Positions 1 to 7,289 of a stretch of 64,000 nucleotides of DNA are shown here, piece by piece. A program made the position numbers and the translations under genes. The stretch lies in contig NZ_JAJNEC010000003.1 of assembly GCF_021044425.1 (NCBI RefSeq), forward strand, positions 310,001-374,000, given 5' to 3'. Under the pieces are notes generated by a model. The model was not told where the DNA came from. It did no database searches and saw only the letters and a list, made by a program, of their open reading frames with translations. Positions within the stretch are counted from its first letter, which is position 1. Each line of letters begins with the position of its first letter. The DNA comes from Niabella pedocola. Lineage in GTDB: Bacteria; Bacteroidota; Bacteroidia; Chitinophagales; Chitinophagaceae.

Positions 1-958
1 GTAAGGACTGCTGGATGGAGACCATCCGCTCTTTTACCCGCTTTACCACTTCGTTGCTGTTAGCGCCTTTCAGCATCAGCACAATACCGCCCACCACTTC
101 TTTTTCGCCATTATAGGTAAGCGCTCCATAACGGGGTGGTGACCCAAACTGTACGGTGGCCACATCCCGGATCAGCACCGGAATGCCATTGGAAGCGGTT
201 TTGATCACCATGTTCTCAATGTCCCGGAAATCCCGGGCCATGCCAATGCCCCTGATAAAATAGGCATTGGGTTTTTTATCGATATAGGCGCCTCCGGTAT
301 TCTGATTGTTTTTTTCAAGAGCGGCCACAACCTCGGGTATAGTAATGTTCATTGCCTGTAACCGGTCCGGGTTCAAACTCACCTCATATTGTTTGGTTAT
401 ACCACCGAAGCCGCTGATCTCGGCTACGCCTTCAATGCCGGCCAGCTGGCGCGCCACGATCCAGTCCTGCAGCGTCCGCAGGTCCATCGGTGTATACTTT
501 TGTTCGCTGCCTTTTCTGGGATGCAGTACGTACTGGTAGATCTCTCCCAAGCCGGTGGTTACAGGTGCAATGCCCGGGCTGCCCATACCTTCAGGGATCT
601 GCTTTTCGGCATCCTTAAGTTTTTCACCGATGAGCTGGCGGGCAAAATAAATATCTACATTGTCTTTAAACACAATGGTGATTACACTCAATCCAAAACG
701 GGAAAAGGAACGCATCTCTACCACATTGGGCAGGTTTGCCATTACCCGTTCAATGGGGCTGGTTACAAACTGCTCTACCTCCTGGGCGGCCAGGGTAGGC
801 GACTGGGTAATGATCTGCACCTGGTTGTTGGTAATGTCCGGAAGGGCATCGATCGGTAGTTTGCTGGCGCTCCAGATACCCCAGATGATCAACCCGAGTG
901 TACATACGGCAATAACGAGTTTATTCTGTATGCTGAAACGTATGATTTTTTCTAACAC
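1..958 (-). CDS. CusA/CzcA-type heavy-metal efflux RND pump, N-terminal part
   Basis: Inner-membrane RND permease of a tripartite metal-efflux system. It is cut by the window edge, so only about the first 319 residues are present. The reading frame starts at a GTG at 958-956 and translates as VLEKIIRFSIQNKLVIAV, the typical first membrane helix of the CzcA family. It continues through porter-domain sequence such as 'LPDITNNQVQI', 'SPIERVMANLPNVVEMRS' and 'GLGEIYQYVL', all characteristic of HME-RND pumps. No ATG gives the conserved N-terminus, so GTG is the best start. A Cys/His-rich small secreted protein lies 163 bases upstream on the same strand, a common arrangement in Bacteroidota metal-efflux loci. 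Substrate (Cu/Ag versus Zn/Co/Cd) cannot be told from this fragment. Confidence 0.93.
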   Translation of the reverse strand, partial: MLEKIIRFSIQNKLVIAVCTLGLIIWGIWSASKLPIDALPDITNNQVQIITQSPTLAAQEVEQFVTSPIERVMANLPNVVEMRSFSRFGLSVITIVFKDNVDIYFARQLIGEKLKDAEKQIPEGMGSPGIAPVTTGLGEIYQYVLHPRKGSEQKYTPMDLRTLQDWIVARQLAGIEGVAEISGFGGITKQYEVSLNPDRLQAMNITIPEVVAALEKNNQNTGGAYIDKKPNAYFIRGIGMARDFRDIENMVIKTASNGIPVLIRDVATVQFGSPPRYGALTYNGEKEVVGGIVLMLKGANSNEVVKRVKERMVSIQQSL

Positions 959-1121
959 ATGAATTCGGTTTAATGATAAAAGACGGTAATGCCGTTAGGG
1001 CATCCTTAAAACAAGGGGAAACGACGGCGCTGCTGCAACCGGCACAAATGATTGCGCGGCATGCATCTGTATACATACAGAAATAACAAAGGCTTTAGAG
1101 AAAATCCGTCGCTAAAAGGAA

Positions 1122-1442
1122 TCAGCAAACAGGTTTGGGAGGCTGCCAGATCCGGGCTTTAAAACCGGCCAGGTACTGATCTGCATAAAGGGCGGTTTTA
1201 AAACCGGCAGGAACAATGGCACCGGACGAAACGGCGGGTGCCAGCGGAATTTTTGCTACAACAGAACTGCAGCAATTGCACAAACAAAGTGGTGTGCAAT
1301 GCTCGGTGGTATGTGTATGACCGGACGCTGTTTGAAGGGCTACTACGTTATCGTCGCCATTGCAGGCATCACCGCCATCCGAACAAGGTACGGCGATAAG
1401 CGATAACAGGTAAAACCCAAAAAGAAACAGGAATCCTTTCAT
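1122..1442 (-). CDS. small secreted Cys/His-rich protein, DUF6660-like
   Basis: Protein of 106 residues with an N-terminal hydrophobic signal segment (MKGFLFLFGFYLLSLIAV) followed by a Cys-rich stretch: PCSDGGDACNGDD, then HTHTTEHCTPLCLCNCC. It resembles the DUF6660 family, short proteins encoded just upstream of CusA/CzcA-type efflux genes in Bacteroidota; the family name is from memory and the exact role is unknown. The dense Cys and His suggest metal binding in the periplasm. The ATG at 1442 is preferred over a TTG three codons earlier because a good promoter ends six bases before the ATG. It is probably the first gene of the efflux operon that continues off the left edge. Confidence 0.75.
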   Translation of the reverse strand: MKGFLFLFGFYLLSLIAVPCSDGGDACNGDDNVVALQTASGHTHTTEHCTPLCLCNCCSSVVAKIPLAPAVSSGAIVPAGFKTALYADQYLAGFKARIWQPPKPVC

Positions 1443-1448
1443 TGGTTG

Positions 1449-1480
1449 CAAAGCTAAATCATCGCAAATTGCTGAACAAA
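1449..1480 (-). promoter_or_regulatory. Bacteroidota-type promoter (TTTG-N20-TAGCTTTG) before the DUF6660-like gene
   Basis: On the minus strand TTTG (1480-1477) is followed after exactly 20 bases by TAGCTTTG (1456-1449). This matches the Bacteroides/Flavobacterium minus-33 TTTG and minus-7 TAnnTTTG consensus. The ATG follows six bases after the minus-7 box, so the transcript would be leaderless or nearly so. Confidence 0.65.
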
Positions 1481-1573
1481 TAATCCGCGGGGTTTTAATG
1501 TAACCATAGTGCAGAATTCAGCCATCAGCCTTCAGATGGCCCTGTCAGATCTTGAAGTCGGGCGTTTGCTTTG

Positions 1574-1830
1574 TGGATCTTGTTTTTTGAGATTTGAGAT
1601 TTGAGAATCGAGACTTCAGATTTGAGATTTGTTTTTTGGTTCTCAGATTTTGCCCTTTTAGAATTTAGGGTTTAGTATTTATTAATTAGAATTTCAAGCA
1701 CCGGGCTTGCTATTTGCTTTTTTGGATCTTGTTTTTTGAGATTTGAGGTTTGAGAATCGAGACTTCAGATTTGAGATTTGTTTTTTGGTTCTCAGTTTTT
1801 ACCCTTTTGGAATTTAGGGTTTAGTATTTA
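1574..1830. repeat. two near-identical 108-bp AT-rich direct repeats
   Basis: Copies lie at 1574-1681 and 1723-1830, offset by 149 bases. By eye they differ at four of 108 positions. Each is built of shorter 'gagatttgag' and 'aatttagggttt' strings. The second copy runs up to the stop codon of the patatin gene at 1835. No open reading frame, terminal inverted repeat or tRNA-like structure is visible. This is most of the 383-base gap between the DUF6660-like gene and the patatin gene. Confidence 0.85.
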
Positions 1831-1834
1831 GAAT

Positions 1835-2644
1835 TTAAGATTTAGCATTCGGCATTTGCCTCCGGTATCCCTTTTCTTCCAGTACCCGTACAGTATTGGT
1901 GTAGGTAATGTCCAGCATCTGTGGGATCCCTCTTTTATCGAAAAGGCTGAATTGTGTCATGCCGGGCGGATCAAAGAACAGATCGCAGGCGTGTGCTTTG
2001 GAGTAAACAGATTTACCGATCGCCAGGTGCACTACCCGGTCAAATACTTTGCGGGCGCTTATTTTTTGCATGTCATCGTACATCAATGAATTTACATGCG
2101 AACCGATAAGTACATCGCATTTATTATAAATGGGTTCGATGGGGAAATTATTCAGGATGCCTCCGTCCATATATACCTTACTGCCGATGCGGATCGGGGG
2201 AAAAATATAAGGGATGCTTGCCGAAGCCAGCAGTGCCTGGAAGAGTTTGCCGTCGGAGAAATATTCCGTTCTGCCATGGGTAATTTCGGTTGCGGCGACA
2301 TACAAAGGGGTTTTAAGTACGTTAAAATTATCGTCGGGAAAAGACTCTTTAAAGAGCCGTTGCAAAAAGACTGTATTAAAGATGCCGGTGGTACCCAGGC
2401 GGAACGAAGACCGGGAGAAAAAAGAGGTCCTGATCACGATCTCTTGCATTTGCTGGGGAGAAAAGCCGGCGGCATAAAAAGCACCGATGATTGCACCCGC
2501 ACTGCTTCCGGATATGATACCTGGTTTAAGACCATACTCCTCCAGGGCTTTTAATACGCCGATATGTGCCACACCGCGCATGCCGCCACCGGAAAGCGTG
2601 AGACCGATGATCTTTTGTTTTTTTCGAAATGAGAAGAGGCTCAT
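1835..2644 (-). CDS. patatin-like phospholipase
   Basis: Ser-Asp dyad lipid acyl hydrolase of 269 residues, a usual length for stand-alone bacterial patatins. The oxyanion-hole glycine motif SGGGMRG is at residues 18-24, the nucleophile elbow G-S-S-A-G at 46-50 (Ser48), and the DGG motif with the catalytic Asp at about 160 in 'VYMDGGILNNFP'. There is no signal peptide; the N-terminus is MSLFSFRKKQKIIG, so it is probably cytoplasmic or membrane-associated. It stands alone, with repeat-rich gaps on both sides. Substrate is unknown; related proteins act on phospholipids or lysophospholipids. Confidence 0.93.
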   Translation of the reverse strand: MSLFSFRKKQKIIGLTLSGGGMRGVAHIGVLKALEEYGLKPGIISGSSAGAIIGAFYAAGFSPQQMQEIVIRTSFFSRSSFRLGTTGIFNTVFLQRLFKESFPDDNFNVLKTPLYVAATEITHGRTEYFSDGKLFQALLASASIPYIFPPIRIGSKVYMDGGILNNFPIEPIYNKCDVLIGSHVNSLMYDDMQKISARKVFDRVVHLAIGKSVYSKAHACDLFFDPPGMTQFSLFDKRGIPQMLDITYTNTVRVLEEKGYRRQMPNAKS

Positions 2645-2900
2645 AATGGATTAAGGAATATAAAATCTAAAATAAGGAATTTAAAATTTTTGCAGCGAAG
2701 ATGTTTTCAATGAGACGTTGCCGGCAAGGCATGCGCTTCTTCATTGCGGTTGGGCTTTTACCGCTAAGGTCGCAAGGGGTCCGCAAAGAGCACTATAGGA
2801 AGATGACAGGAATTATCCGGATTTCTTTGTGTTCATTGGGGTTGAATTTAAAACTGCAAGGGCGCTATAGCATGTTTTATAAAGTTTGAAACTGCCGGTT

Positions 2901-4094
2901 TTATTGCTCAAACAATGCAAAACCGCCACCCGTCCAGGTTTTGTCCTTGTTAAAACGTACGCCGATCATTTTACCTTTACTTAACCGCGCCAGGTTATTC
3001 ACCGGCCGGGGCCGCGGAGCGCCTTCCTCCCAAAAATAAAAAATGCGTATTTCGGATTTAGCTGGTTCATCGGGGGTTTGAATCACCGCCGCATATTCCA
3101 CTTTTTTCTGCAGGATCCAGTTCTCCGGATCCTTAATAGCACTGATGTCGCCGGGGGTTACGTCGATAACCACGCCCTGACCTGCAAAAGAGAAGAGCGG
3201 CTTTAATACATAGTGCTCAAGGTCTTCAGGAATTACTTTTACATCATTCAGAAAGCGGGTTTCCGGTATATTGGGATGCTGGATCATGGGGAGGGTGAAT
3301 TTGCTGATCCGGTAAAACCAGTTGGGATGGGTAACCCATTCCAGGTCCAGATCTTCAAACAGGACCTTTGCTTTTTCCTGAATGGCGGCGTCCTGCTGTT
3401 GCAATTCGTCGAAGATCACCCGGTTATAGATCCGTTTAATACGCGTTTCCTTTCCGTCTTTGAGATAAAACAACTGATTTCCCCTTTTGATCAGCTCGGT
3501 AATGCATACCATTTTTATACCCAGGTAGTCTTCCGTGCAATAGAAATCGATATTGGTTTTTTGTTGCTGCGGAAAGATCTCCAGCAGGATCACGTTTTCC
3601 GGGTCTTCCCCGGCCACCACGATCTTCCGGAACAATTCCAGGTAGGTGTTCCGGTTTAACCCGCCCAGGTAGGAGGAATATCCCGGCGGAATGCCGAAAT
3701 GTGCATTGAACACATCATCCAGCAGTACCTCGTAACCAAAGAGGGTGGGGAAGCCCTGCATTTCGATCAGTTGCGGCTCCAGCCCGCCGGAGGCATTCCG
3801 GCAAACGCCAAAATCGAAGGCAATAAAATGCGGGTGGGCATTTTCCCCGGGCACCCGGAAATTTTCCGGTATGGCGCGTTCCGTTTTTTCCCTGAAATCC
3901 GGTTGTGTCAATACATCCACGATCTGCTCGCAGGCGTCGATCATTTGCCGGGAAAAACTCCGGGGAACAAAAACGGGCGTTTCGGCAATGCGGAACTGTA
4001 TCGGGGTACGATACCTGTTCAATGCCTGTACAAAACCCTGGAATTTCTCATCGGTAAATGCCGCATTATAAGCCTGTCTGAGTTCCGGAACCAT
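2901..4094 (-). CDS. uncharacterised protein with ATP-grasp-like C-terminal half
   Basis: About 397 residues from the ATG at 4094; a TTG seven codons upstream is possible but gives no recognisable extension. I do not recognise a named family. The C-terminal half holds features of ATP-grasp ligases: 'HYVLKPLFSFAGQGVVIDV' resembles the nucleotide-binding lysine/glycine-loop strand, then 'SEIRIFYFW' and a terminal 'GVRFNKDKTWTGGGFALFEQ'. The N-terminal half contains 'HFIAFDFGVCRNASGGLEPQ' and 'LIEMQGFPTLFGYE'. No signal peptide and no operon partner. It could be a circularly permuted ATP-grasp enzyme acting on a peptide or glutathione-like substrate; that assignment is inference. Confidence 0.72.
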   Translation of the reverse strand: MVPELRQAYNAAFTDEKFQGFVQALNRYRTPIQFRIAETPVFVPRSFSRQMIDACEQIVDVLTQPDFREKTERAIPENFRVPGENAHPHFIAFDFGVCRNASGGLEPQLIEMQGFPTLFGYEVLLDDVFNAHFGIPPGYSSYLGGLNRNTYLELFRKIVVAGEDPENVILLEIFPQQQKTNIDFYCTEDYLGIKMVCITELIKRGNQLFYLKDGKETRIKRIYNRVIFDELQQQDAAIQEKAKVLFEDLDLEWVTHPNWFYRISKFTLPMIQHPNIPETRFLNDVKVIPEDLEHYVLKPLFSFAGQGVVIDVTPGDISAIKDPENWILQKKVEYAAVIQTPDEPAKSEIRIFYFWEEGAPRPRPVNNLARLSKGKMIGVRFNKDKTWTGGGFALFEQ

Positions 4095-4124
4095 AGTAAC
4101 AATTTGTGTAAACAAGATACTGTT

Positions 4125-4330
4125 TTAAATTGAGATTTGAATATTCAGATTTGAGAATTCAGAATCCAGATTTGAGAATCCAGATTCCAGATTCGAGATT
4201 TGAGAATCCAGATTTGAGCATCCGGGGTTGGGATACCAGGTATCAGATTTGAGATTTCAGTATTTATATTTTTAGGATTTAGAATTTATGGTTTAGAATT
4301 TTGATTTTAGTAATTGTAATTTGAGTTTTC
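4125..4330. repeat. AT-rich 'gagatttgag / gaatccagattt' degenerate repeat tract
   Basis: The gap before the ABC transporter is filled with imperfect repetitions of 'gaatccagatttgag', 'attcgagatttgag' and 'tatcagatttgagatttcag', shading into 'tttagaatttatggttt'. The same vocabulary makes up the 1574-1830 repeat and recurs weakly at 41160-41205. No gene is visible in it. Confidence 0.7.
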
Positions 4331-4345
4331 TTTTACTTTGCATCT

Positions 4346-6187
4346 ATGAAGCACTTAGGCGCGCTGGGAAAATATTTCTGGAAGTATCGGGTACGGTTGG
4401 GAGCGGGCATTCTGTTTGTGGCATTGTCCAATTATTTTAATGTATTGTCACCTCAGCTGATGCGTTTTATTGTGAATTACGTTGATCAGTCGCTTACCCT
4501 TACCGGAAGCAGTCATCTTACGGAAACCCGGGGATATGATGTGCTGGTAAAGAAAATGGTGGAATGGATCACGCAATTCGGCAGCATTGCACAGGTGGTA
4601 TTGGTTGCCAGTATCATTATATTGATCATGGCGTTGCTGCGGGGCTTTTTTATGTTCCTGATGCGGCAAACCATTATCGTAATGAGCCGGCATATCGAAT
4701 ACGATCAGAAAAACGAAGTGTATACCCAGTATCAGCGCCTGGATAGCCTTTTTTTTAAAAACCACACCACCGGTGACCTGATGAACCGGATTGCTGAAGA
4801 TGTAAGCCGGGTGCGCATCTTTACCGGGCCGGCGATCATGTATATTGTTAACCTGGTTACGGTAATTGTACTCAGTGTGTTTTTTATGGTGCAAAGCAGC
4901 CTGGAACTTACCATCTATGTACTCATTCCACTGCCGGTACTGGCGGTGATCATTTATATTGTAAACAGTAATATTCATAAAAAAAGCGAAAGGATCCAGG
5001 CGGCCCTGTCTGACCTCACTACCAATGCGCAGGAATCCTATTCCGGGATCCGGGTAATCAAATCCTTTGTTCAGGAAAATGCGATGTTCCGTTTTTTCGC
5101 CATTAACAGTGAGCAGTACCGGAAAAATGCTATTGCGCTGGCAAGGGTAGAAGCCATTTATTTTCCGTCGATCCAGCTGCTGATCGGTATCAGCACGCTG
5201 TTTACCATTATGATCGGCGGACTTTATTATATTCATCATGAACACAACATCACGTTGGGAACCATCGTAGAATTTATTGTATATGTAAATATGCTCACCT
5301 TCCCGGTAAGCGCCATTGGGTTAACGGCCAGCATGGTTCAGCGGGCAGCGGCATCTCAAAAGCGGCTCAATGAATTCCTGGACATCGTACCGGAAATAAA
5401 AAATGAAACAGGCGCCACACCGGTTGCCCTCGACGGAACAATTGCTTTTAATGATGTCAATTTTACCTATCCCGATACCGGGATCCGGGCGTTGCAGCAA
5501 TTTGACCTGAAGATAAAAAAAGGAGAGAAGATCGCTATCACCGGAAAGACCGGGAGCGGTAAAACAACGATTGCCCAGCTGCTGTTGCGGATGTATGATG
5601 CCAACGATGGATCGATCGTTATGCATGACCGGAATATCCGGGATATGGATGTTTTTGCTCTCAGAGAACAGATCAGCTATGTGCCGCAGGATGTGTTTTT
5701 GTTCAGCGATACGGTGGAGAACAATATCCGGTTTGGCAAGCCCGGCGCCACCAGGGAAGAGGTGGTTGCGGCAGCCGAAATTGCAGGCGTGGCAGGAGAA
5801 ATAAACGGATTTGAAAAGGGGTATGATACCCTGATCGGCGAAAGGGGAGTAACCCTTAGTGGCGGTCAAAAACAGCGCATCTCCATTGCGCGGGCGCTGA
5901 TCAAGGAATCGGCGCTGGTTATTTTTGACGATTCGCTGAGTGCGGTAGATGCAAAAACGGAAAAGGAGATTATGGGACGGCTGAACGCTTACCTGAGTGG
6001 GAAAACGGCCATCATCATAACGCACCGGGTCTTTTCGCTGCTTTCCTTTGACCGGATCATCGTATTGGACGAGGGCCGCATTGCTGAACAGGGCTCCCAT
6101 GAAGCACTGATGAAGATCCCCGATGGGTTTTACGCCCGCCTGTATCAACGGCAGCAAATGGGATTGGGTACTGAAGAAACGGTTTGA
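4346..6187 (+). CDS. ABC exporter half-transporter (permease plus ATPase)
   Basis: Half-size exporter of 613 residues: about six transmembrane helices in residues 1-330, then an ATPase domain with Walker A GKTGSGKT at 400-407, signature LSGGQ at 504-508, Walker B with Asp528, and an H-loop in 'IIITHR'. The residue after the Walker B Asp, normally the catalytic Glu, is Asp529 (IFDDSLSAVD). This occurs in the MdlA/YheI (BmrC) subfamily and in the degenerate site of heterodimeric exporters, which raises the question of where its partner is; no second half-transporter is adjacent. The ATG follows 'TTACTTTG' by five bases, a possible leaderless start. Likely exports a lipid, peptide or drug-like compound; substrate unknown. 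Confidence 0.95.
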   Translation: MKHLGALGKYFWKYRVRLGAGILFVALSNYFNVLSPQLMRFIVNYVDQSLTLTGSSHLTETRGYDVLVKKMVEWITQFGSIAQVVLVASIIILIMALLRGFFMFLMRQTIIVMSRHIEYDQKNEVYTQYQRLDSLFFKNHTTGDLMNRIAEDVSRVRIFTGPAIMYIVNLVTVIVLSVFFMVQSSLELTIYVLIPLPVLAVIIYIVNSNIHKKSERIQAALSDLTTNAQESYSGIRVIKSFVQENAMFRFFAINSEQYRKNAIALARVEAIYFPSIQLLIGISTLFTIMIGGLYYIHHEHNITLGTIVEFIVYVNMLTFPVSAIGLTASMVQRAAASQKRLNEFLDIVPEIKNETGATPVALDGTIAFNDVNFTYPDTGIRALQQFDLKIKKGEKIAITGKTGSGKTTIAQLLLRMYDANDGSIVMHDRNIRDMDVFALREQISYVPQDVFLFSDTVENNIRFGKPGATREEVVAAAEIAGVAGEINGFEKGYDTLIGERGVTLSGGQKQRISIARALIKESALVIFDDSLSAVDAKTEKEIMGRLNAYLSGKTAIIITHRVFSLLSFDRIIVLDEGRIAEQGSHEALMKIPDGFYARLYQRQQMGLGTEETV

Positions 6188-6423
6188 CCCTTTATGCCGG
6201 GTACATTAGCCCTGGAGCCAACAGCTATGTATCGTATACGGTTATAATAAAAAACGCTACGGGTTGTGGGATTGTTTGTGCCGTCCGTTTCCGGTGTTTT
6301 AATGGTCTTAAAAAGAAGGATGCGCTCCCGGATCGTATAAAATTTACCAGTAATGGGTCTTATAGATGCCTGATTTTGTGCATATAAAAATTGTTTAAAA
6401 AAATATGGTAAAACTTCAATAAA

Positions 6424-6455
6424 TTTAATTTTTATTGAAAACATACATATATTTG
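6424..6455 (+). promoter_or_regulatory. promoter for the DUF3276 gene (TTTA-N20-TATATTTG)
   Basis: TTTA at 6424-6427 and TATATTTG at 6448-6455 are 20 bases apart and match the Bacteroidota minus-33/minus-7 pattern apart from A for G in the upstream box. Predicted leader about 30 bases. The rest of the 305-base gap from 6188 is AT-rich and holds nothing else I can support. Confidence 0.5.
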
Positions 6456-6492
6456 TTTGTGTATTAATCTTTATACTTAAAAAAAGAAACAC

Positions 6493-6990
6493 GTGGAGAA
6501 CGAGCATAACGATCGTAAATTGGAGAGCATCTACAGCAAGAGACTCCGTGCCGGGAAAAGAAGAACCTATTTCTTTGACGTAAGGTCTACGAAGGGGAAT
6601 GACTATTACCTGACCATTACAGAGAGCCGCAAGCGTTTTGATGATAATGGGTATGACCGTCACAAAGTGTTCCTGTACAAAGAAGATTTTAATAAGTTTT
6701 TGAAAGCATTGAATGAGGCGATCGACTATGTGAAAACAGACCTGATGCCCGACTTTAATTTTGATGCATTCAATCATGAAGACTATGATGAAGAAGGCGG
6801 GTCTGTAGCCTACCAGCCAGCATCTGTAGCGGCACCTGCAGCCACGCCGGATTTGCCGGAAGAAGAGGCGGCGCCTGCACCGGAAGCAGCGCCTGTTGCC
6901 AGTGAAAAAGCCGAGGAGGAGCTGGATACACCCGCTTCGCAGAACGATGCTCCCGCTTCCAGCAATCATGAAGAAGTAGAAAAATGGTAA
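6493..6990 (+). CDS. DUF3276 (PUR-alpha-like) nucleic-acid-binding protein
   Basis: Protein of 165 residues whose first about 100 match the DUF3276/PUR domain of Bacteroidota and Borrelia: 'AGKRRTYFFDVRSTKGNDYYLTITESRK' is the beta-strand core and 'HKVFLYKEDFNKFLKALNEAIDYV' the following helix. Homologues bind single-stranded nucleic acid (Borrelia BpuR) and are thought to regulate at DNA or RNA level. The tail from about residue 105 is low-complexity, rich in Ala, Pro and Glu, and probably disordered. The start is GTG at 6493; there is no nearby ATG in frame. Single-gene unit with its own promoter and a strong terminator. Confidence 0.9.
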   Translation: MENEHNDRKLESIYSKRLRAGKRRTYFFDVRSTKGNDYYLTITESRKRFDDNGYDRHKVFLYKEDFNKFLKALNEAIDYVKTDLMPDFNFDAFNHEDYDEEGGSVAYQPASVAAPAATPDLPEEEAAPAPEAAPVASEKAEEELDTPASQNDAPASSNHEEVEKW

Positions 6991-7010
6991 GAACTTTTTA
7001 AGGATAAGAA

Positions 7011-7036
7011 AAAGCCGCCTCCGGGTGGCTTTTTTT
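7011..7036 (+). terminator. intrinsic terminator after the DUF3276 gene
   Basis: Stem GCCGCC (7014-7019) pairs with GGTGGC (7024-7029) around a TCCG loop, extended by an A/T pair, and is followed by seven T at 7030-7036. Confidence 0.85.
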
Positions 7037-7074
7037 ATTCCCACGGTTCTTGCAAGGTATGCGACAGGTGGTGC

Positions 7075-7285
7075 TTGTTTTACGCTGTGCTGCTACGAAG
7101 CAAAGGCGCAGCGGGTTCATTTTAGTATATCGCTCGCAGAGGACGCAACAGAATCCGTAGGTTCATGTTGTCCGGATGAATAATGCTTTTTGATTTCCCG
7201 GAGTTTTGGATTGCACGCAACGGCGCATAAGGCAGGGCACAATGGTCCTTTGTGTTTCTTTGTGCCTTTCCGTCTTCGCGGTTCT
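7075..7285. repeat. decayed GC-rich dispersed repeat (gcaaagg / gcggttc type)
   Basis: The gap between two convergent genes contains 'gcaaggtatgcgac', 'gaagcaaaggcgcagcgg', 'cgctcgcagaggacgcaac', 'ttgtgtttctttgtgcc' and 'gtcttcgcggttc'. The same strings in both orientations recur at 24454-25018, 30530-30640 and 34795-35556. Confidence 0.5.
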
Positions 7286-7289
7286 TATT

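Noticed and set aside
2701..2889. 62-residue plus-strand ORF
   Set aside because: It lies on a decayed GC-rich repeat fragment (gcggttggg ... gcaaagagc) and has no protein-like features.
4448..5245. 265-residue minus-strand ORF inside the ABC exporter
   Set aside because: Antisense to well-conserved membrane-domain codons; low-complexity His/Asn/Gln composition typical of a shadow frame.
6145..7044. 299-residue minus-strand ORF opposite the DUF3276 gene
   Set aside because: It is the reverse reading of a clear plus-strand gene and its terminator; the translation is Phe/Arg/Ile-rich without domain features.
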